NCBI RefSeq assembly: GCF_005405085.1 | Contig: NZ_BJDJ01000010.1 | Location: 38,252-102,251 of the forward strand | Length of the DNA stretch: 64,000 nucleotides | Source of the DNA: Lactiplantibacillus daowaiensis | GTDB taxonomy: Bacteria; Bacillota; Bacilli; Lactobacillales; Lactobacillaceae | Reading direction: 5' to 3' | Shown: positions 25,589-34,786 of the stretch, in pieces | How positions within the stretch are numbered: position 1 is the first letter of the stretch | Layout of the letters: every line of letters starts with the position of its first letter | The notes under the pieces: generated by a model | The model's input: only the letters and a program-made list of their open reading frames with translations | The model's database searches: none | What the model was told of the DNA's origin: nothing | Made by a program: the position numbers and the translations under genes

Positions 25589-26270
25589 GGTTAGCCTCCG
25601 ATTTCCGACCGCGATCAATGTTAAATTGACGGTCAAAATGATGATTATACAAGCTGGTGATGATAAACGTAATTACTGCCATTGGAATTGAGTACAACAC
25701 AATACTGGTTGGTTCAACGGCATGACCCAGTGACTTCATGGTGCTGGCCATCAATAAGACCCCACCTGAAGCCACGAATAAGTTCTGCGCATAGAAGTTC
25801 CCAAAGTTATCTGTCGCTGCTGAACGGCCTTTGATCAAATCAATCTGCTTAGGCGTTAGCTTTTCCTTAGCACTCGCGGCTGCTTGAACCATCGGACTAA
25901 TCAGTGGCCGAACAAATTGCACTTGGCCAGATAAGGTAATCCCAAAAGCACAGGCCACTTCGCGAATCAGTAAATATAAATTCAAGATTCGACCCGGCGT
26001 TAAATTCTGCAATTTTTGGATGGCATTCACGGCCGACTGTTTTAAGCCATGGCGTTCAATAACCCCAATCATGGGTAACGTCAAGAAGAACAGTGAAACG
26101 ACCCGGTTTTCAATAAAACTCTTCCCGAGTAATGTTAATAAGTCTGGTACCGAAATGCCAGCAACCAGTGCCGTCGCAACGGCAGAAACGATCACGACCG
26201 CAATTGTATCAAGTTTAAAGGCAAAGCCTAAAATGATGATGACAATCCCAATCAATTTAAGGTATTCCAT
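25581..26270 (-). CDS. DUF969 family membrane protein
   Basis: 229 residues from the ATG at 26270 (MEYLKLIGIVIIILGF...), preceded by GGGGG. About six hydrophobic segments. The stretch RPLISPMVQAAASAKEKLTPKQIDLIKGRSAATDNFGNFY is probably a cytoplasmic functional loop. First gene of the operon with DUF979 and pcp. A candidate 5-oxoproline permease subunit by context; not proven by sequence. Confidence 0.85.
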   Translation of the reverse strand: MEYLKLIGIVIIILGFAFKLDTIAVVIVSAVATALVAGISVPDLLTLLGKSFIENRVVSLFFLTLPMIGVIERHGLKQSAVNAIQKLQNLTPGRILNLYLLIREVACAFGITLSGQVQFVRPLISPMVQAAASAKEKLTPKQIDLIKGRSAATDNFGNFYAQNLFVASGGVLLMASTMKSLGHAVEPTSIVLYSIPMAVITFIITSLYNHHFDRQFNIDRGRKSEANHD

Positions 26271-26325
26271 GCAAAAGCCCCCGTTTTTCATATAGTTTCT
26301 CATTATAATTTAATGATTTTATTAT

Positions 26326-26339
26326 TGTAAACGTTTTTC
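26326..26339. promoter_or_regulatory. Possible cre (CcpA) site upstream of the DUF969-pcp operon
   Basis: TGTAAACGTTTTTC matches 12 of 14 positions of TGWAANCGNTNWCA. It lies 56 nt upstream of the DUF969 start. Weak in its right half. Confidence 0.4.
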
Positions 26340-26466
26340 TTAGATTAGCATGCTTCCTTAACTATCGTCAAATATTACTGAATTTATTTTTTAATCATGT
26401 CGATTAAAAACGTTGCTATATCAGCGTTTATCAAGCATAGATAAAATTTCTTATACCTAAGTAAAA

Positions 26467-26502
26467 AAGCACCTAATCAGTTTTTTTCCTGATTAGGCGC
26501 TT
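26467..26502 (-). terminator. Terminator of the lacA-lacS operon
   Basis: Stem AAGCACCTAATCAG / CTGATTAGGCGCTT followed on the minus strand by a T tract, 11 nt after the lacS stop. Confidence 0.92.
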
Positions 26503-26512
26503 AATAAACAAC

Positions 26513-28471
26513 CTATTTTTGTGTCAATGTGACTTGCATGATTTGATCACCATGCTGAACTGTTTTAGCTATAACTGGTGTTGTTTTTGACAAACGACCA
26601 GGTTGCGTAAAGAAAGTAATGACGGCATCATTGTACCCACTTTGTCGAATCAGATCTCGATCAAAGGTCAATAATAAGTCACCAGCGTGCACTTGTTGAC
26701 CATCTTGATAATAAGTCGTGAAGCCTTCACCACGTAAATTGACGGTGTCAATCCCCGCATGAATAATTGTTTCCAACCCATTTTCAGAGATAATACCAAA
26801 GGTATGTTTCGTTGAGAATGTAAACTTGATCGTACCATCAAATGGTGCATAAATGCGGCCATCACTCGGTTGAATGGCAAAACCAGTACCAGGCAAGCCT
26901 GCCTGATCAATACCGTTATTCACATCAGCTAACGCTAAGACCTGACCACTAACTGGTGCTAACACTGTAGTGGTAAGCGCATCACTAGCGGCCTGCGCTG
27001 GTGTATCGCTGATACTCATATCGCCTTCAGCTAACTTTGCTTGTAATTCATCCACAATTTCCGCATGTTTCTTTTCAGTGATCTTCACTTTGAACATGAA
27101 GACTAATAAGGATAAAATCGAGCAAGCCAATGGCAAGTAAAACGCTAATGTGTTAAACGTATTGATGTCATGTGCTGTCATATCAGCCGCAGTGGCACTC
27201 CCAGTCATCCCAGCAACTAAGGCAATTGAACCAACGATTCCGTTTGAGAAGGCCCCAGTAATCTTATCAAGCATTGGCCGCACTGCTAAGACGACCGCTT
27301 CATTCCGGTTACCATTCTTTAATTGTCCATATTCAATTGAGTCGGTTAAAGATAAAACAACCACTAATTGTGCAAACGTAAAGTTGAATAAAATCAAGCC
27401 ACAGATTAACATCACCATGTTAGTATGGGCCGTGATGAAAATAACGTAGGATAAAATCATGCAAACTTGGCCAACCGCAAATAACACTTTTCGAGGAATA
27501 AACTTGTTTAAGATTGGATACAAAGGCGCAGTCCCAAAGCCAATCACAGTAGCAACGGCCCCGGCAATCCAAAATTCATTGGGCTTACCAACAACGAACT
27601 TGAAGAGATAGAACAAGACCCCATTAGTGACCACGTAAGCCAATGAATATAACAAGTAAGCTAAACTAATCCATAAGATTTGGTCGTTTTTCGCAATCCC
27701 AACAAACACATCTTTAATAGAAGTTTTTTCGTTAGCAGCTTGGCGAATCGCATTATTTTTTTCAGTCGTCCCAAACGCCACACAGAGCGCTGACAAGACG
27801 GCCACAATCCCGACAATAATGGCAAACGCTAACCAACCTTGAGGCCCTTGGGTATGTTTACCAGTGGCGACAAAGGTGAAGTAAGTCGTAATTGGCACAA
27901 CGACCATCGTCAAGCCGTTCCAACCAATTGAACCAGTGAAACTCCCTAGCGAGGTAAAAATTCCTCGTGCATGACTGTCTTCACTAATCGCTGGTACCAT
28001 GCCCCAATAAGAAACATCCGCTAGTGAATAAAAGATATCTAAAACGACGAATAAAATAACAAAGACAATGGCAAATAATACCCAGTTAACTTTGGCTAAG
28101 CCAAAAATACCAGTAAAGATAATGACCAATAGTACCGAACTAACGATACTCCCAATGACTTGCCATGGTTTAAACTTTCCCCAGCGGGTCTTCGTATTAT
28201 CGACCACATTCCCTAAGATTGGATCAATGACAACTTCGGCTAAACGAATGACCACCACTAACCCAGTAATCAATCCAATGAGCTTATTAGCGATTGACGT
28301 TGGTAAGCCGCTGAACATCCCACTCGTGACATAGACGATAAAATACGTACTTAACGCCCCATAAAACGCCGAGTGACCTAAATTACCTAACGCAAACGCG
28401 ATACCTTCGTCAATTTGGTGCCAGGATAACTTCTTTTTCGTTGCAACTTGTTGACTTGCATTTTCTTCCAT
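26513..28471 (-). CDS. lacS: LacS-type galactoside:cation symporter with C-terminal IIA domain
   Basis: 652 residues from the ATG at 28471, 6 nt after GGGGTG. An N-terminal GPH-family permease (~12 helices, ~15-470) contains the family segment DPILGNVVDNTKTRWGKFKPW. A C-terminal PTS IIA(Glc)-like domain (~500-652) carries a phosphorylatable His at about residue 573 in ETIIHAGIDTVNL. The IIA domain lets HPr tune uptake. It imports lactose or a related galactoside; raffinose-type substrates cannot be excluded. It sits 23 nt downstream of the GH42 beta-galactosidase gene in one operon. Confidence 0.92.
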   Translation of the reverse strand: MEENASQQVATKKKLSWHQIDEGIAFALGNLGHSAFYGALSTYFIVYVTSGMFSGLPTSIANKLIGLITGLVVVIRLAEVVIDPILGNVVDNTKTRWGKFKPWQVIGSIVSSVLLVIIFTGIFGLAKVNWVLFAIVFVILFVVLDIFYSLADVSYWGMVPAISEDSHARGIFTSLGSFTGSIGWNGLTMVVVPITTYFTFVATGKHTQGPQGWLAFAIIVGIVAVLSALCVAFGTTEKNNAIRQAANEKTSIKDVFVGIAKNDQILWISLAYLLYSLAYVVTNGVLFYLFKFVVGKPNEFWIAGAVATVIGFGTAPLYPILNKFIPRKVLFAVGQVCMILSYVIFITAHTNMVMLICGLILFNFTFAQLVVVLSLTDSIEYGQLKNGNRNEAVVLAVRPMLDKITGAFSNGIVGSIALVAGMTGSATAADMTAHDINTFNTLAFYLPLACSILSLLVFMFKVKITEKKHAEIVDELQAKLAEGDMSISDTPAQAASDALTTTVLAPVSGQVLALADVNNGIDQAGLPGTGFAIQPSDGRIYAPFDGTIKFTFSTKHTFGIISENGLETIIHAGIDTVNLRGEGFTTYYQDGQQVHAGDLLLTFDRDLIRQSGYNDAVITFFTQPGRLSKTTPVIAKTVQHGDQIMQVTLTQK

Positions 28472-28494
28472 TAGTTTCACCCCGTTATATTGAC

Positions 28495-30549
28495 TTATTT
28501 AGTCGCTGCAAACACACGGACCCCATATGCGGCTAGCGCTTGTTCACCTGTCACTGATCGATTGGCATGTAACGCATCAGCAAACTCAGTTGTCAGTGTG
28601 ACCGTTGCTGGTTCATGACTAAAGTTGATGGCAAAGTAATACTTGGTCGTTGCATTTTCTCGCACTTGAATCGATACTGCTGGCGAAGACTTATGCATGC
28701 CCAAATTTGGTTTCAACTGTAGTTGAACGGCTAAGCGGTCATAAAAATCAGTTAAAAATGCGTTATCCGTTCGCGCAGCTAGGTAGTACGCGGTCCCACG
28801 GTCAACTTGATTTTCAGTCACAGCCGCGGTCCCAGCATAAAAGTCTTGTTGGTAAGTGCCTAACGTTTTAGCTGTATCAACTGTGACCAAATCACTGTAA
28901 TCACTAATTTGATACGTTTTACCAAATGCAGCCAATTGGTTGTGTTGTTCTGGATAATAGGTATCAGTTTCAGTCACAGCTAAACCATAAGTCGCTTGTA
29001 AATCTGGTAACCAACTACCTTGATAAGCCAAGAAATCCCGATCAACAATCCCGGTAATATAAGTTCCAACTAAGTGACCGCCTTGCGCAACATAAGCTTT
29101 TAGTCTAGCCGCAAAATCTGTACTCATCATGAAATGCATTGGATCAATGACTAAATCGTAAGCCGTTAAATCATCAGTCGTCCCGACAAGTTCCACCGGA
29201 ATGTCATGTTCCCAGAAATATTGGTAATGATTTTGAATCGTTTGCCAGTATTGCTTCGTTGCTTGTGCATAATTGCGGGCATCATCTAAGGCCCACATAT
29301 TGTCATAATCAAAGACAATGGCAACTTTAGCTGCGGTTCGGTGCGTATCATGAGCAGCTTGTAATCGTTTCAAGTCATTGCCAACCGTGGTCACATCATG
29401 AAAGACGCGGGTTTGGGTGCTCAAGTTATTCGTAATCACTGAACCATGGAACATTTCGGAAGCGCCACGCGATTGATGCAATTGGAAATACATAATAGAG
29501 TCAGCACCATGTGCAATCTCTTGCAAACTGGCCATCTCGTGCATCCCCGGACGTTTAGCCCGATTAACTGGATGCCAATTTACTTGTGAAGGCGTATTTT
29601 CCATAATCAAGTAATTGTCATGTTTTAAGCTGCGCATCATATCGTTCATCAAAGCGGTCTTCATGGCTAAATGTGCGCTACTTTCATAGCCGTTACTCCA
29701 ATTTGGATATGAATCCCAACTAACCACATCAACATGTTGTGCAAACTTTTGATAGTCCAAGTCGTAAAAGACGTGTGATTCTGGTGGATTACCACCCATA
29801 AAGTTAGTCGTAATTGGGATATTTGGTGTCAGTTCACGTAACGGTTTGATTTCATTTTCGTAAAAGTCGATGGTACGATCCGTAACGAAACGTTTCCAAT
29901 CTAAGTTCAACCCCATCACATCAACATCACCATGTGGATTAGGTGCTTGAACTTGCGCCCAATCAGTATACGTATGGGCCCAGAAACCACTCCAATAAGC
30001 ATGATTTAAGTTATCTAACGTTTGATACTTCGCTTGTAACCAATGCCGAAATTCAGCCTGGCATAAATCGCAATAACATTGACCACCATATTCATTAGAA
30101 ATATGCCACAACACTAAGTTGTCACGATCACCGTAACGTTCAGCCAGTTTGCGATTAATTGCTTGCACTTTTTCACGATAAACTGGCGACGTATAACAAT
30201 GATTATGCCGTTCGCCAAATTGATTACGCTGACCATTTTCATCAACCCGGAGAACTTCAGGATACTTTTGTGCTAGCCATTGTGGTCGTGCCCCACTTGG
30301 GGTTGCCAAGATAACTTTGGTATTTTGCGCCGCAGCGCGATCAAAAATATCATCTAACCAACTAAACTCATAATGTCCTTCCGTTGGTTCTAATTTAGCC
30401 CAGGAAAAAATACCGACGGTAACCGCATTAATCTTGGCGGTTTTAAAAGCGGTAAAATCTTGATCAATGATTTCCGGTTGATCTAACCACTGATCAGGAT
30501 TGTAGTCGCCACCATGTAGGAATTCATTGACTTTTAAAGGATTCGTCAT
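28495..30549 (-). CDS. lacA: Beta-galactosidase, glycoside hydrolase family 42
   Basis: 684 residues. A TIM-barrel catalytic domain (~1-390) has the acid/base Glu153 in WHISNEYGG, the nucleophile Glu317 in LIMENTPSQVNW, and the zinc-site cysteines in CYCDLC (158-163, with Cys118). A trimerisation domain (~395-600) and a C-terminal beta domain follow. It hydrolyses terminal beta-galactosides in the cytoplasm, matching the LacS permease encoded next. No signal peptide. The ribosome site (GTGAG) is modest. Confidence 0.94.
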   Translation of the reverse strand: MTNPLKVNEFLHGGDYNPDQWLDQPEIIDQDFTAFKTAKINAVTVGIFSWAKLEPTEGHYEFSWLDDIFDRAAAQNTKVILATPSGARPQWLAQKYPEVLRVDENGQRNQFGERHNHCYTSPVYREKVQAINRKLAERYGDRDNLVLWHISNEYGGQCYCDLCQAEFRHWLQAKYQTLDNLNHAYWSGFWAHTYTDWAQVQAPNPHGDVDVMGLNLDWKRFVTDRTIDFYENEIKPLRELTPNIPITTNFMGGNPPESHVFYDLDYQKFAQHVDVVSWDSYPNWSNGYESSAHLAMKTALMNDMMRSLKHDNYLIMENTPSQVNWHPVNRAKRPGMHEMASLQEIAHGADSIMYFQLHQSRGASEMFHGSVITNNLSTQTRVFHDVTTVGNDLKRLQAAHDTHRTAAKVAIVFDYDNMWALDDARNYAQATKQYWQTIQNHYQYFWEHDIPVELVGTTDDLTAYDLVIDPMHFMMSTDFAARLKAYVAQGGHLVGTYITGIVDRDFLAYQGSWLPDLQATYGLAVTETDTYYPEQHNQLAAFGKTYQISDYSDLVTVDTAKTLGTYQQDFYAGTAAVTENQVDRGTAYYLAARTDNAFLTDFYDRLAVQLQLKPNLGMHKSSPAVSIQVRENATTKYYFAINFSHEPATVTLTTEFADALHANRSVTGEQALAAYGVRVFAATK

Positions 30550-30628
30550 TGGTAAATTCGCTCACTTTCATTTGGTAAAGTTTTTAGCTTAACTTGATGG
30601 CTTAATCATAGCGGAATTCAGGCACTGA

Positions 30629-30642
30629 TGAAAGCGGTTTAA
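30629..30642. promoter_or_regulatory. cre (CcpA) site of the lacA-lacS operon
   Basis: TGAAAGCGGTTTAA matches 13 of 14 positions of the TGWAANCGNTNWCA consensus, 80 nt upstream of lacA. Predicts carbon catabolite repression. Confidence 0.75.
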
Positions 30643-30675
30643 TAAATTAATTACTAAAAGATGATAAACAAAATT

Positions 30676-30757
30676 TAAACGTGTTTACTAGCATTACCTT
30701 CCTTTACTTTCGCGATTGTAAGCGTATTATTAAAGTAACGAGTTTAACCGTGTTTAA
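30676..30757. promoter_or_regulatory. Two candidate LacI-family operators between lacA and its regulator
   Basis: TAAACGTGTTTA (30676-30687) is an inverted repeat with TAAAC/GTTTA arms. TTTAACCGTGTTTAA (30743-30757) resembles it. A third half-similar sequence, TGTAAGCGTATTAT, lies near 30718-30731. Their position between divergent genes fits control of both by the adjacent regulator. Confidence 0.55.
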
Positions 30758-30828
30758 TGGTTAGTCATTTTAATTCAACTTATAACTAACCAAATTTTAG
30801 TAAACAATTACCTCAGGAGGTGGTTACG

Positions 30829-31839
30829 ATGACAACGATTCGTGAAATTGCCGCTAAGGCTGGCTATTCACCCGCTACCGTTTCGCGGCTATTGAATAAT
30901 GATCCAACCTTTTCAATTTCCGACACAGCCCGCAAGCGTATCTTAAAAACCGCGCAAAGCTTGAACTACCAACAGCCCAATACCAATCATGGCTTGGCCT
31001 ACAAAATTGCCGTTCTTTTTGCGGTAGAACCACAAAAAGAACTCGAAGATGTGTACTATAGTAATTTACGTAAAAGCATCGTCGAACATGGTGATAAGTC
31101 TAATTTCCAATTAACCTTCTATCATAATTTGGAGGCGGTACCACCAGATATTGACGGGTTCATTGCTGTCGGTGAATTTTCCAAGACTAGTTTGACCAAG
31201 CTCAAACAATTGTCACCACATCGTATCTTTGTAGATGCCAATCCTGATTCACATGACTTTAGTTCGGTTCAACCTGACTTACAAGCTATGACTGAACGGG
31301 CCATCGATTTGTTCCGAGCTAGTCATGATACCCCGATTGGCTTTATTGGCGGCGGCTTTTGGTCTGACCATCAGCATCATGGTGGTCATATGGATGCGCG
31401 TCAGAAATACTTTGAAAGCCACATGCGTGAACTTGGCTGTTTTGATAGCCGTTTTGTCTTTATCGGCCGCGACTTTTCAGTTGAAAGTGGCCGGGCCTTA
31501 GGTGAACAAGTCGTCACTTCACTAGTCGACCAACCATTACCTAAGGGCTTTCTGGTTGCTTCTGATCCACTAGCCGTGGGTGTCTTACAAGCATTTAATG
31601 AACATAAGATCACCGTCCCAGTTGATACGGCAATTATTAGTATCAATGATATTGATATTGCCCAATACGTCTCACCGCCACTGACGACTTTTAGAATCGA
31701 TACAAGTGAACTAGGCCAACTTGCGATCAACGCGTTAAAAGAATCATTGATTTTCGATACCCGTGGCAAACGTACGATTCTATTGGATGCGGATTTGATT
31801 TACCGTAAAAGTTTTCCTAAACCAGATGATGAAGCATAG
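30829..31839 (+). CDS. lacR: LacI/GalR-family regulator of the lac operon
   Basis: 336 residues from the ATG at 30829 (AGGAGG, spacing 8). N-terminal HTH: TTIREIAAKAGYSPATVSRLLNNDPTFSISDTARKRIL. A periplasmic-binding-protein-like effector domain spans ~60-330, with SDPLAVGVLQAFNEHKITVP and ISINDIDIAQYVSPPLTTFRID. Divergent from lacA-lacS, whose intergenic region carries fitting palindromes, so it most likely represses that operon in the absence of a galactoside. The symbol follows from context only. Confidence 0.87.
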   Translation: MTTIREIAAKAGYSPATVSRLLNNDPTFSISDTARKRILKTAQSLNYQQPNTNHGLAYKIAVLFAVEPQKELEDVYYSNLRKSIVEHGDKSNFQLTFYHNLEAVPPDIDGFIAVGEFSKTSLTKLKQLSPHRIFVDANPDSHDFSSVQPDLQAMTERAIDLFRASHDTPIGFIGGGFWSDHQHHGGHMDARQKYFESHMRELGCFDSRFVFIGRDFSVESGRALGEQVVTSLVDQPLPKGFLVASDPLAVGVLQAFNEHKITVPVDTAIISINDIDIAQYVSPPLTTFRIDTSELGQLAINALKESLIFDTRGKRTILLDADLIYRKSFPKPDDEA

Positions 31840-31842
31840 TAA

Positions 31843-31885
31843 AAAGGGAGCCATCGCCAAGTTAATTTTGACGATAGCTCCCTTT
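31843..31885 (+). terminator. Bidirectional terminator
   Basis: AAAGGGAGC..ATCG / CGAT..GCTCCCTTT stem with one internal mismatch and A/T flanks, between convergent genes. Confidence 0.88.
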
Positions 31886-31894
31886 AATTAGGTC

Positions 31895-34549
31895 TTATTT
31901 GGCAAAGTAAGCGTGAATCATGTGCTTATCAGCAGTAATGTATTTACCATTTTGTAATTGGAAATGATACTTACCTTTGACCTTAACAATCTTCTTAACC
32001 TTCAAGACTGCATTCTTCTTGTAATGAGTTGCCTTACCAGTCAGGTTCTTGCTCTTGTAAGCTGATAATCCACGTGGTGCGATTACCTTAACCTTAGTGG
32101 CTTTCTTCGTGTATTCAGCACCTGTTACAAATTTGCTGCTAGTGGTGATATAACCAGTCTTACCGTAAGTCTTAGAACCCTTATTGATATCCTTAACTTG
32201 GTAACGATTACCCTTCTTCGTTACGATTTTGAATTGGGCCCACTTATTTTGAGTTTTAGCAGTAAAGAACTTGTAACGATTGTGCTTCGTAAACTTAGTA
32301 CTCTTGTAGAAGCCAATCTTCTTTTGTGCGTAAACAACTTTGCCCTTGAGCTTGTTAGCTTTATGCTTGCTTGGCTTGGTTGTTTCTTCAGGTTTAGTGG
32401 TTTCAGTTGGCTTGGTTGGTTTCGTTGGCTTCGTAGTTGAAGTCGATGAACCAGTTGAGCCGGTTCCTGGAGTTGTGGTTACACTTGAGCCACCAGTACT
32501 TGGGGCAGTATAGCCATTACCACTCGTTGTCGTACCGTTATTAGTTAAGTCAGGTAAAATTTCATTACCAGTTGATGTGCCTAACATTGCTTCCTTAAGC
32601 GTGACATCTTGGCCTGAGTTGGTCTTACCAGCCTTGAATTGAACCGTTGCTAACTTACCAGTTGGCGTCTTATCATAGCTAGTTGTTAATTTAAGAACGC
32701 CATTTTCAACAGATTGCCGGATTACTTTAGCGCCAGTTGGTACAACCACTTGAGCGACTTCACGGCCAGCTAAGTTAATGCGTGAATCAACTGTCCGAAT
32801 TTGACTGTCTTGCCGAGATTCACGACCCTTAAGTGTCAAGTCAACTTTATCTTCACCACGATTTAACTTGATTGATTCAACATTCCGATTCTTCTTCGCC
32901 AAATCAGTTTGGTTCAAGAATGCTGATGAATCAAAGACCTTACCAGTCATCGAAGCTGGTTGTTTCACGCGTAATGCATTTAAAACTAAAGCACTAATAT
33001 CGGAATTGCTACCACCGTTCAAGCGATGACCACTATCGATGGTTTCACCACCAAGGGCAATGAAGATATTCTTGTTAGAATCGTCGTTGGTATACTGTGC
33101 TGAACCATGGCTCTTCATACTACCGCCATGATCGGCATTAGCGATGACTAACGTATCATGCGCATGACCAGTTGCTTCTAGTTTATCCATAACCTTCTTA
33201 AACAAGCCATCATATTGTTCATATTTATCCCAATAATTATCATCATACCAGCCTTGGCTATGACCTTGCCCATCCATGTAATCACTTTGCATATAAACTA
33301 AGGACGTATCTTTAAATTGATCCGTACCAACGTAATCTGCAACATCATCAAATGATTTCAAACTCTTAGATGGTTGTGTTGCAACTGGAGCATCTGCTTC
33401 CGTAATCCCATTCAAGATTTGTGTCCATTCAGCAAACGCTGCGGCACCTTGGTGTGGGTTAGCTTGTTGCAATACCTTAAATACTGATGGGTATTTAGGC
33501 GTTTGCTTACCGAAATCATTGAAATAGAATTGACCAGCAGTACCGTTAGTCATTTGATAACTGCTATCCATATCCCCCCAGGCTAAACCATGAAGCATTG
33601 AGGAATAATTTTGTGCTGAAATCGTTGGTTGCACCGCTTGGGCAGTCGTACTCATAGCAAATTGCTTGTTAAACAAGTCCATCGTATAAGTGTTTTTTCG
33701 TTTAGCTAAAATTTCAGCGTTTGCTTTATCTTGTTCGGCATTACCAGTAGATTTTGCAACCCATTTAGGTAATGTTGCTTTATCCTTAGCATAGTACATT
33801 CCTTCAGGACTCCAAGGATTACCACCACCATCAGTTGTCAATACGATGACATGCTTATATGGCCGAATTTCGGCAGCTTTGGCAACTTCTGCTTGCCGTT
33901 CTTTAGGTGCTAGCGCAACGTCACCAACACCAACAATACCATCACCATTGTAATCATTAATGTCTTTGGCATGGATCGTGACATTTTGTTGACCACCATA
34001 ATCCATATTCATGTCCGTAGCTGCTTGACCATTAACACTAGCTTTGGCACTCTTAATGGCAATTGTTGCCGTACTGTTCTTATTACCAACAGCTTTGGCT
34101 TTTAACTTAACCCGCGCCAAACGGGTTTTATTATATTCACGGAAATCCTTACCAGATAAATCTGCTGTTGAACTAACATGGACGATACCATCTTTTACTT
34201 TAGTAACGGTAGTTTTATCGCCACCAAGTAATTGATCCGCACCGATATACTCGAATTGAGTGGTGTCGTAGGTAACATCATATTCAATTTTGTCCACTTT
34301 AACACCCAATTGACGGGTGTGTACATTCAAACTATACGTATGACCAGTGACAACGTCAGAGGCTCCGACAAGTTTTGCACTAAATGATTGAATATTAGAT
34401 CTAACAGTTGCCTGTGCACCATCTTTTTGAACTTGTGTCATGGCCGGTTGGTTGTTCGTTTGGCCAGCCGCAAAAGCTGGGACTGTCGTTGTCATGACAG
34501 TTAAAGTTGCTGAACACAGCGCGATAGTTGTCAACACTCGGGATTTCAA
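31895..34549 (-). CDS. Secreted alkaline-phosphatase-superfamily surface protein with cohesin- and dockerin-like parts
   Basis: 884 residues. Signal peptide ending PAFAAG (~28). A cohesin-like domain (~50-165; YSLNVHTRQLGVKVDKIEYDVTYD) is followed by a dockerin/EF-hand-like calcium loop DYNGDGIVGVGDVALAP (~198-215). A phosphodiesterase/alkaline-phosphatase-type catalytic domain (~230-530) has VIVLTTDGGGNPW and VIANADHGGSMKSHG. A second cohesin-like region (~545-670), a Thr/Pro/Lys linker, and a C-terminal lysine-rich DUF5776-like repeat pair (~735-884), probably for wall binding, complete it. No sortase motif. Closely related to the next upstream gene. The true substrate (phosphodiester, sulfate or glycerophosphate) is unknown. 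Confidence 0.82.
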   Translation of the reverse strand: MKSRVLTTIALCSATLTVMTTTVPAFAAGQTNNQPAMTQVQKDGAQATVRSNIQSFSAKLVGASDVVTGHTYSLNVHTRQLGVKVDKIEYDVTYDTTQFEYIGADQLLGGDKTTVTKVKDGIVHVSSTADLSGKDFREYNKTRLARVKLKAKAVGNKNSTATIAIKSAKASVNGQAATDMNMDYGGQQNVTIHAKDINDYNGDGIVGVGDVALAPKERQAEVAKAAEIRPYKHVIVLTTDGGGNPWSPEGMYYAKDKATLPKWVAKSTGNAEQDKANAEILAKRKNTYTMDLFNKQFAMSTTAQAVQPTISAQNYSSMLHGLAWGDMDSSYQMTNGTAGQFYFNDFGKQTPKYPSVFKVLQQANPHQGAAAFAEWTQILNGITEADAPVATQPSKSLKSFDDVADYVGTDQFKDTSLVYMQSDYMDGQGHSQGWYDDNYWDKYEQYDGLFKKVMDKLEATGHAHDTLVIANADHGGSMKSHGSAQYTNDDSNKNIFIALGGETIDSGHRLNGGSNSDISALVLNALRVKQPASMTGKVFDSSAFLNQTDLAKKNRNVESIKLNRGEDKVDLTLKGRESRQDSQIRTVDSRINLAGREVAQVVVPTGAKVIRQSVENGVLKLTTSYDKTPTGKLATVQFKAGKTNSGQDVTLKEAMLGTSTGNEILPDLTNNGTTTSGNGYTAPSTGGSSVTTTPGTGSTGSSTSTTKPTKPTKPTETTKPEETTKPSKHKANKLKGKVVYAQKKIGFYKSTKFTKHNRYKFFTAKTQNKWAQFKIVTKKGNRYQVKDINKGSKTYGKTGYITTSSKFVTGAEYTKKATKVKVIAPRGLSAYKSKNLTGKATHYKKNAVLKVKKIVKVKGKYHFQLQNGKYITADKHMIHAYFAK

Positions 34550-34744
34550 AATATAATCACTCCACTATTTTATTTGATGTAGCCGATCGACTTACTTTAA
34601 TTAGTTTACTGAATAAATGTAAAAATCCCGAAAGTGTCTGGTAAATGTTATGTTTATTTTCAGAAAATAATTATTTAATTTGCGTAAATGTTTTGTATCT
34701 ATCATTTCTTAAAACAGAAACTGGTTTCTTTTACGTCCTTCAAA

Positions 34745-34774
34745 AGGCAATTAACCTCTTACAATTAATTGCCT
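34745..34774 (-). terminator. Probable terminator between the tandem phosphatase genes
   Basis: Stem AGGCAATTAA / TTAATTGCCT with a 10-nt loop, followed by TTTTG on the minus strand. Moderately strong. Confidence 0.65.
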
Positions 34775-34786
34775 GACTTGATGTAA

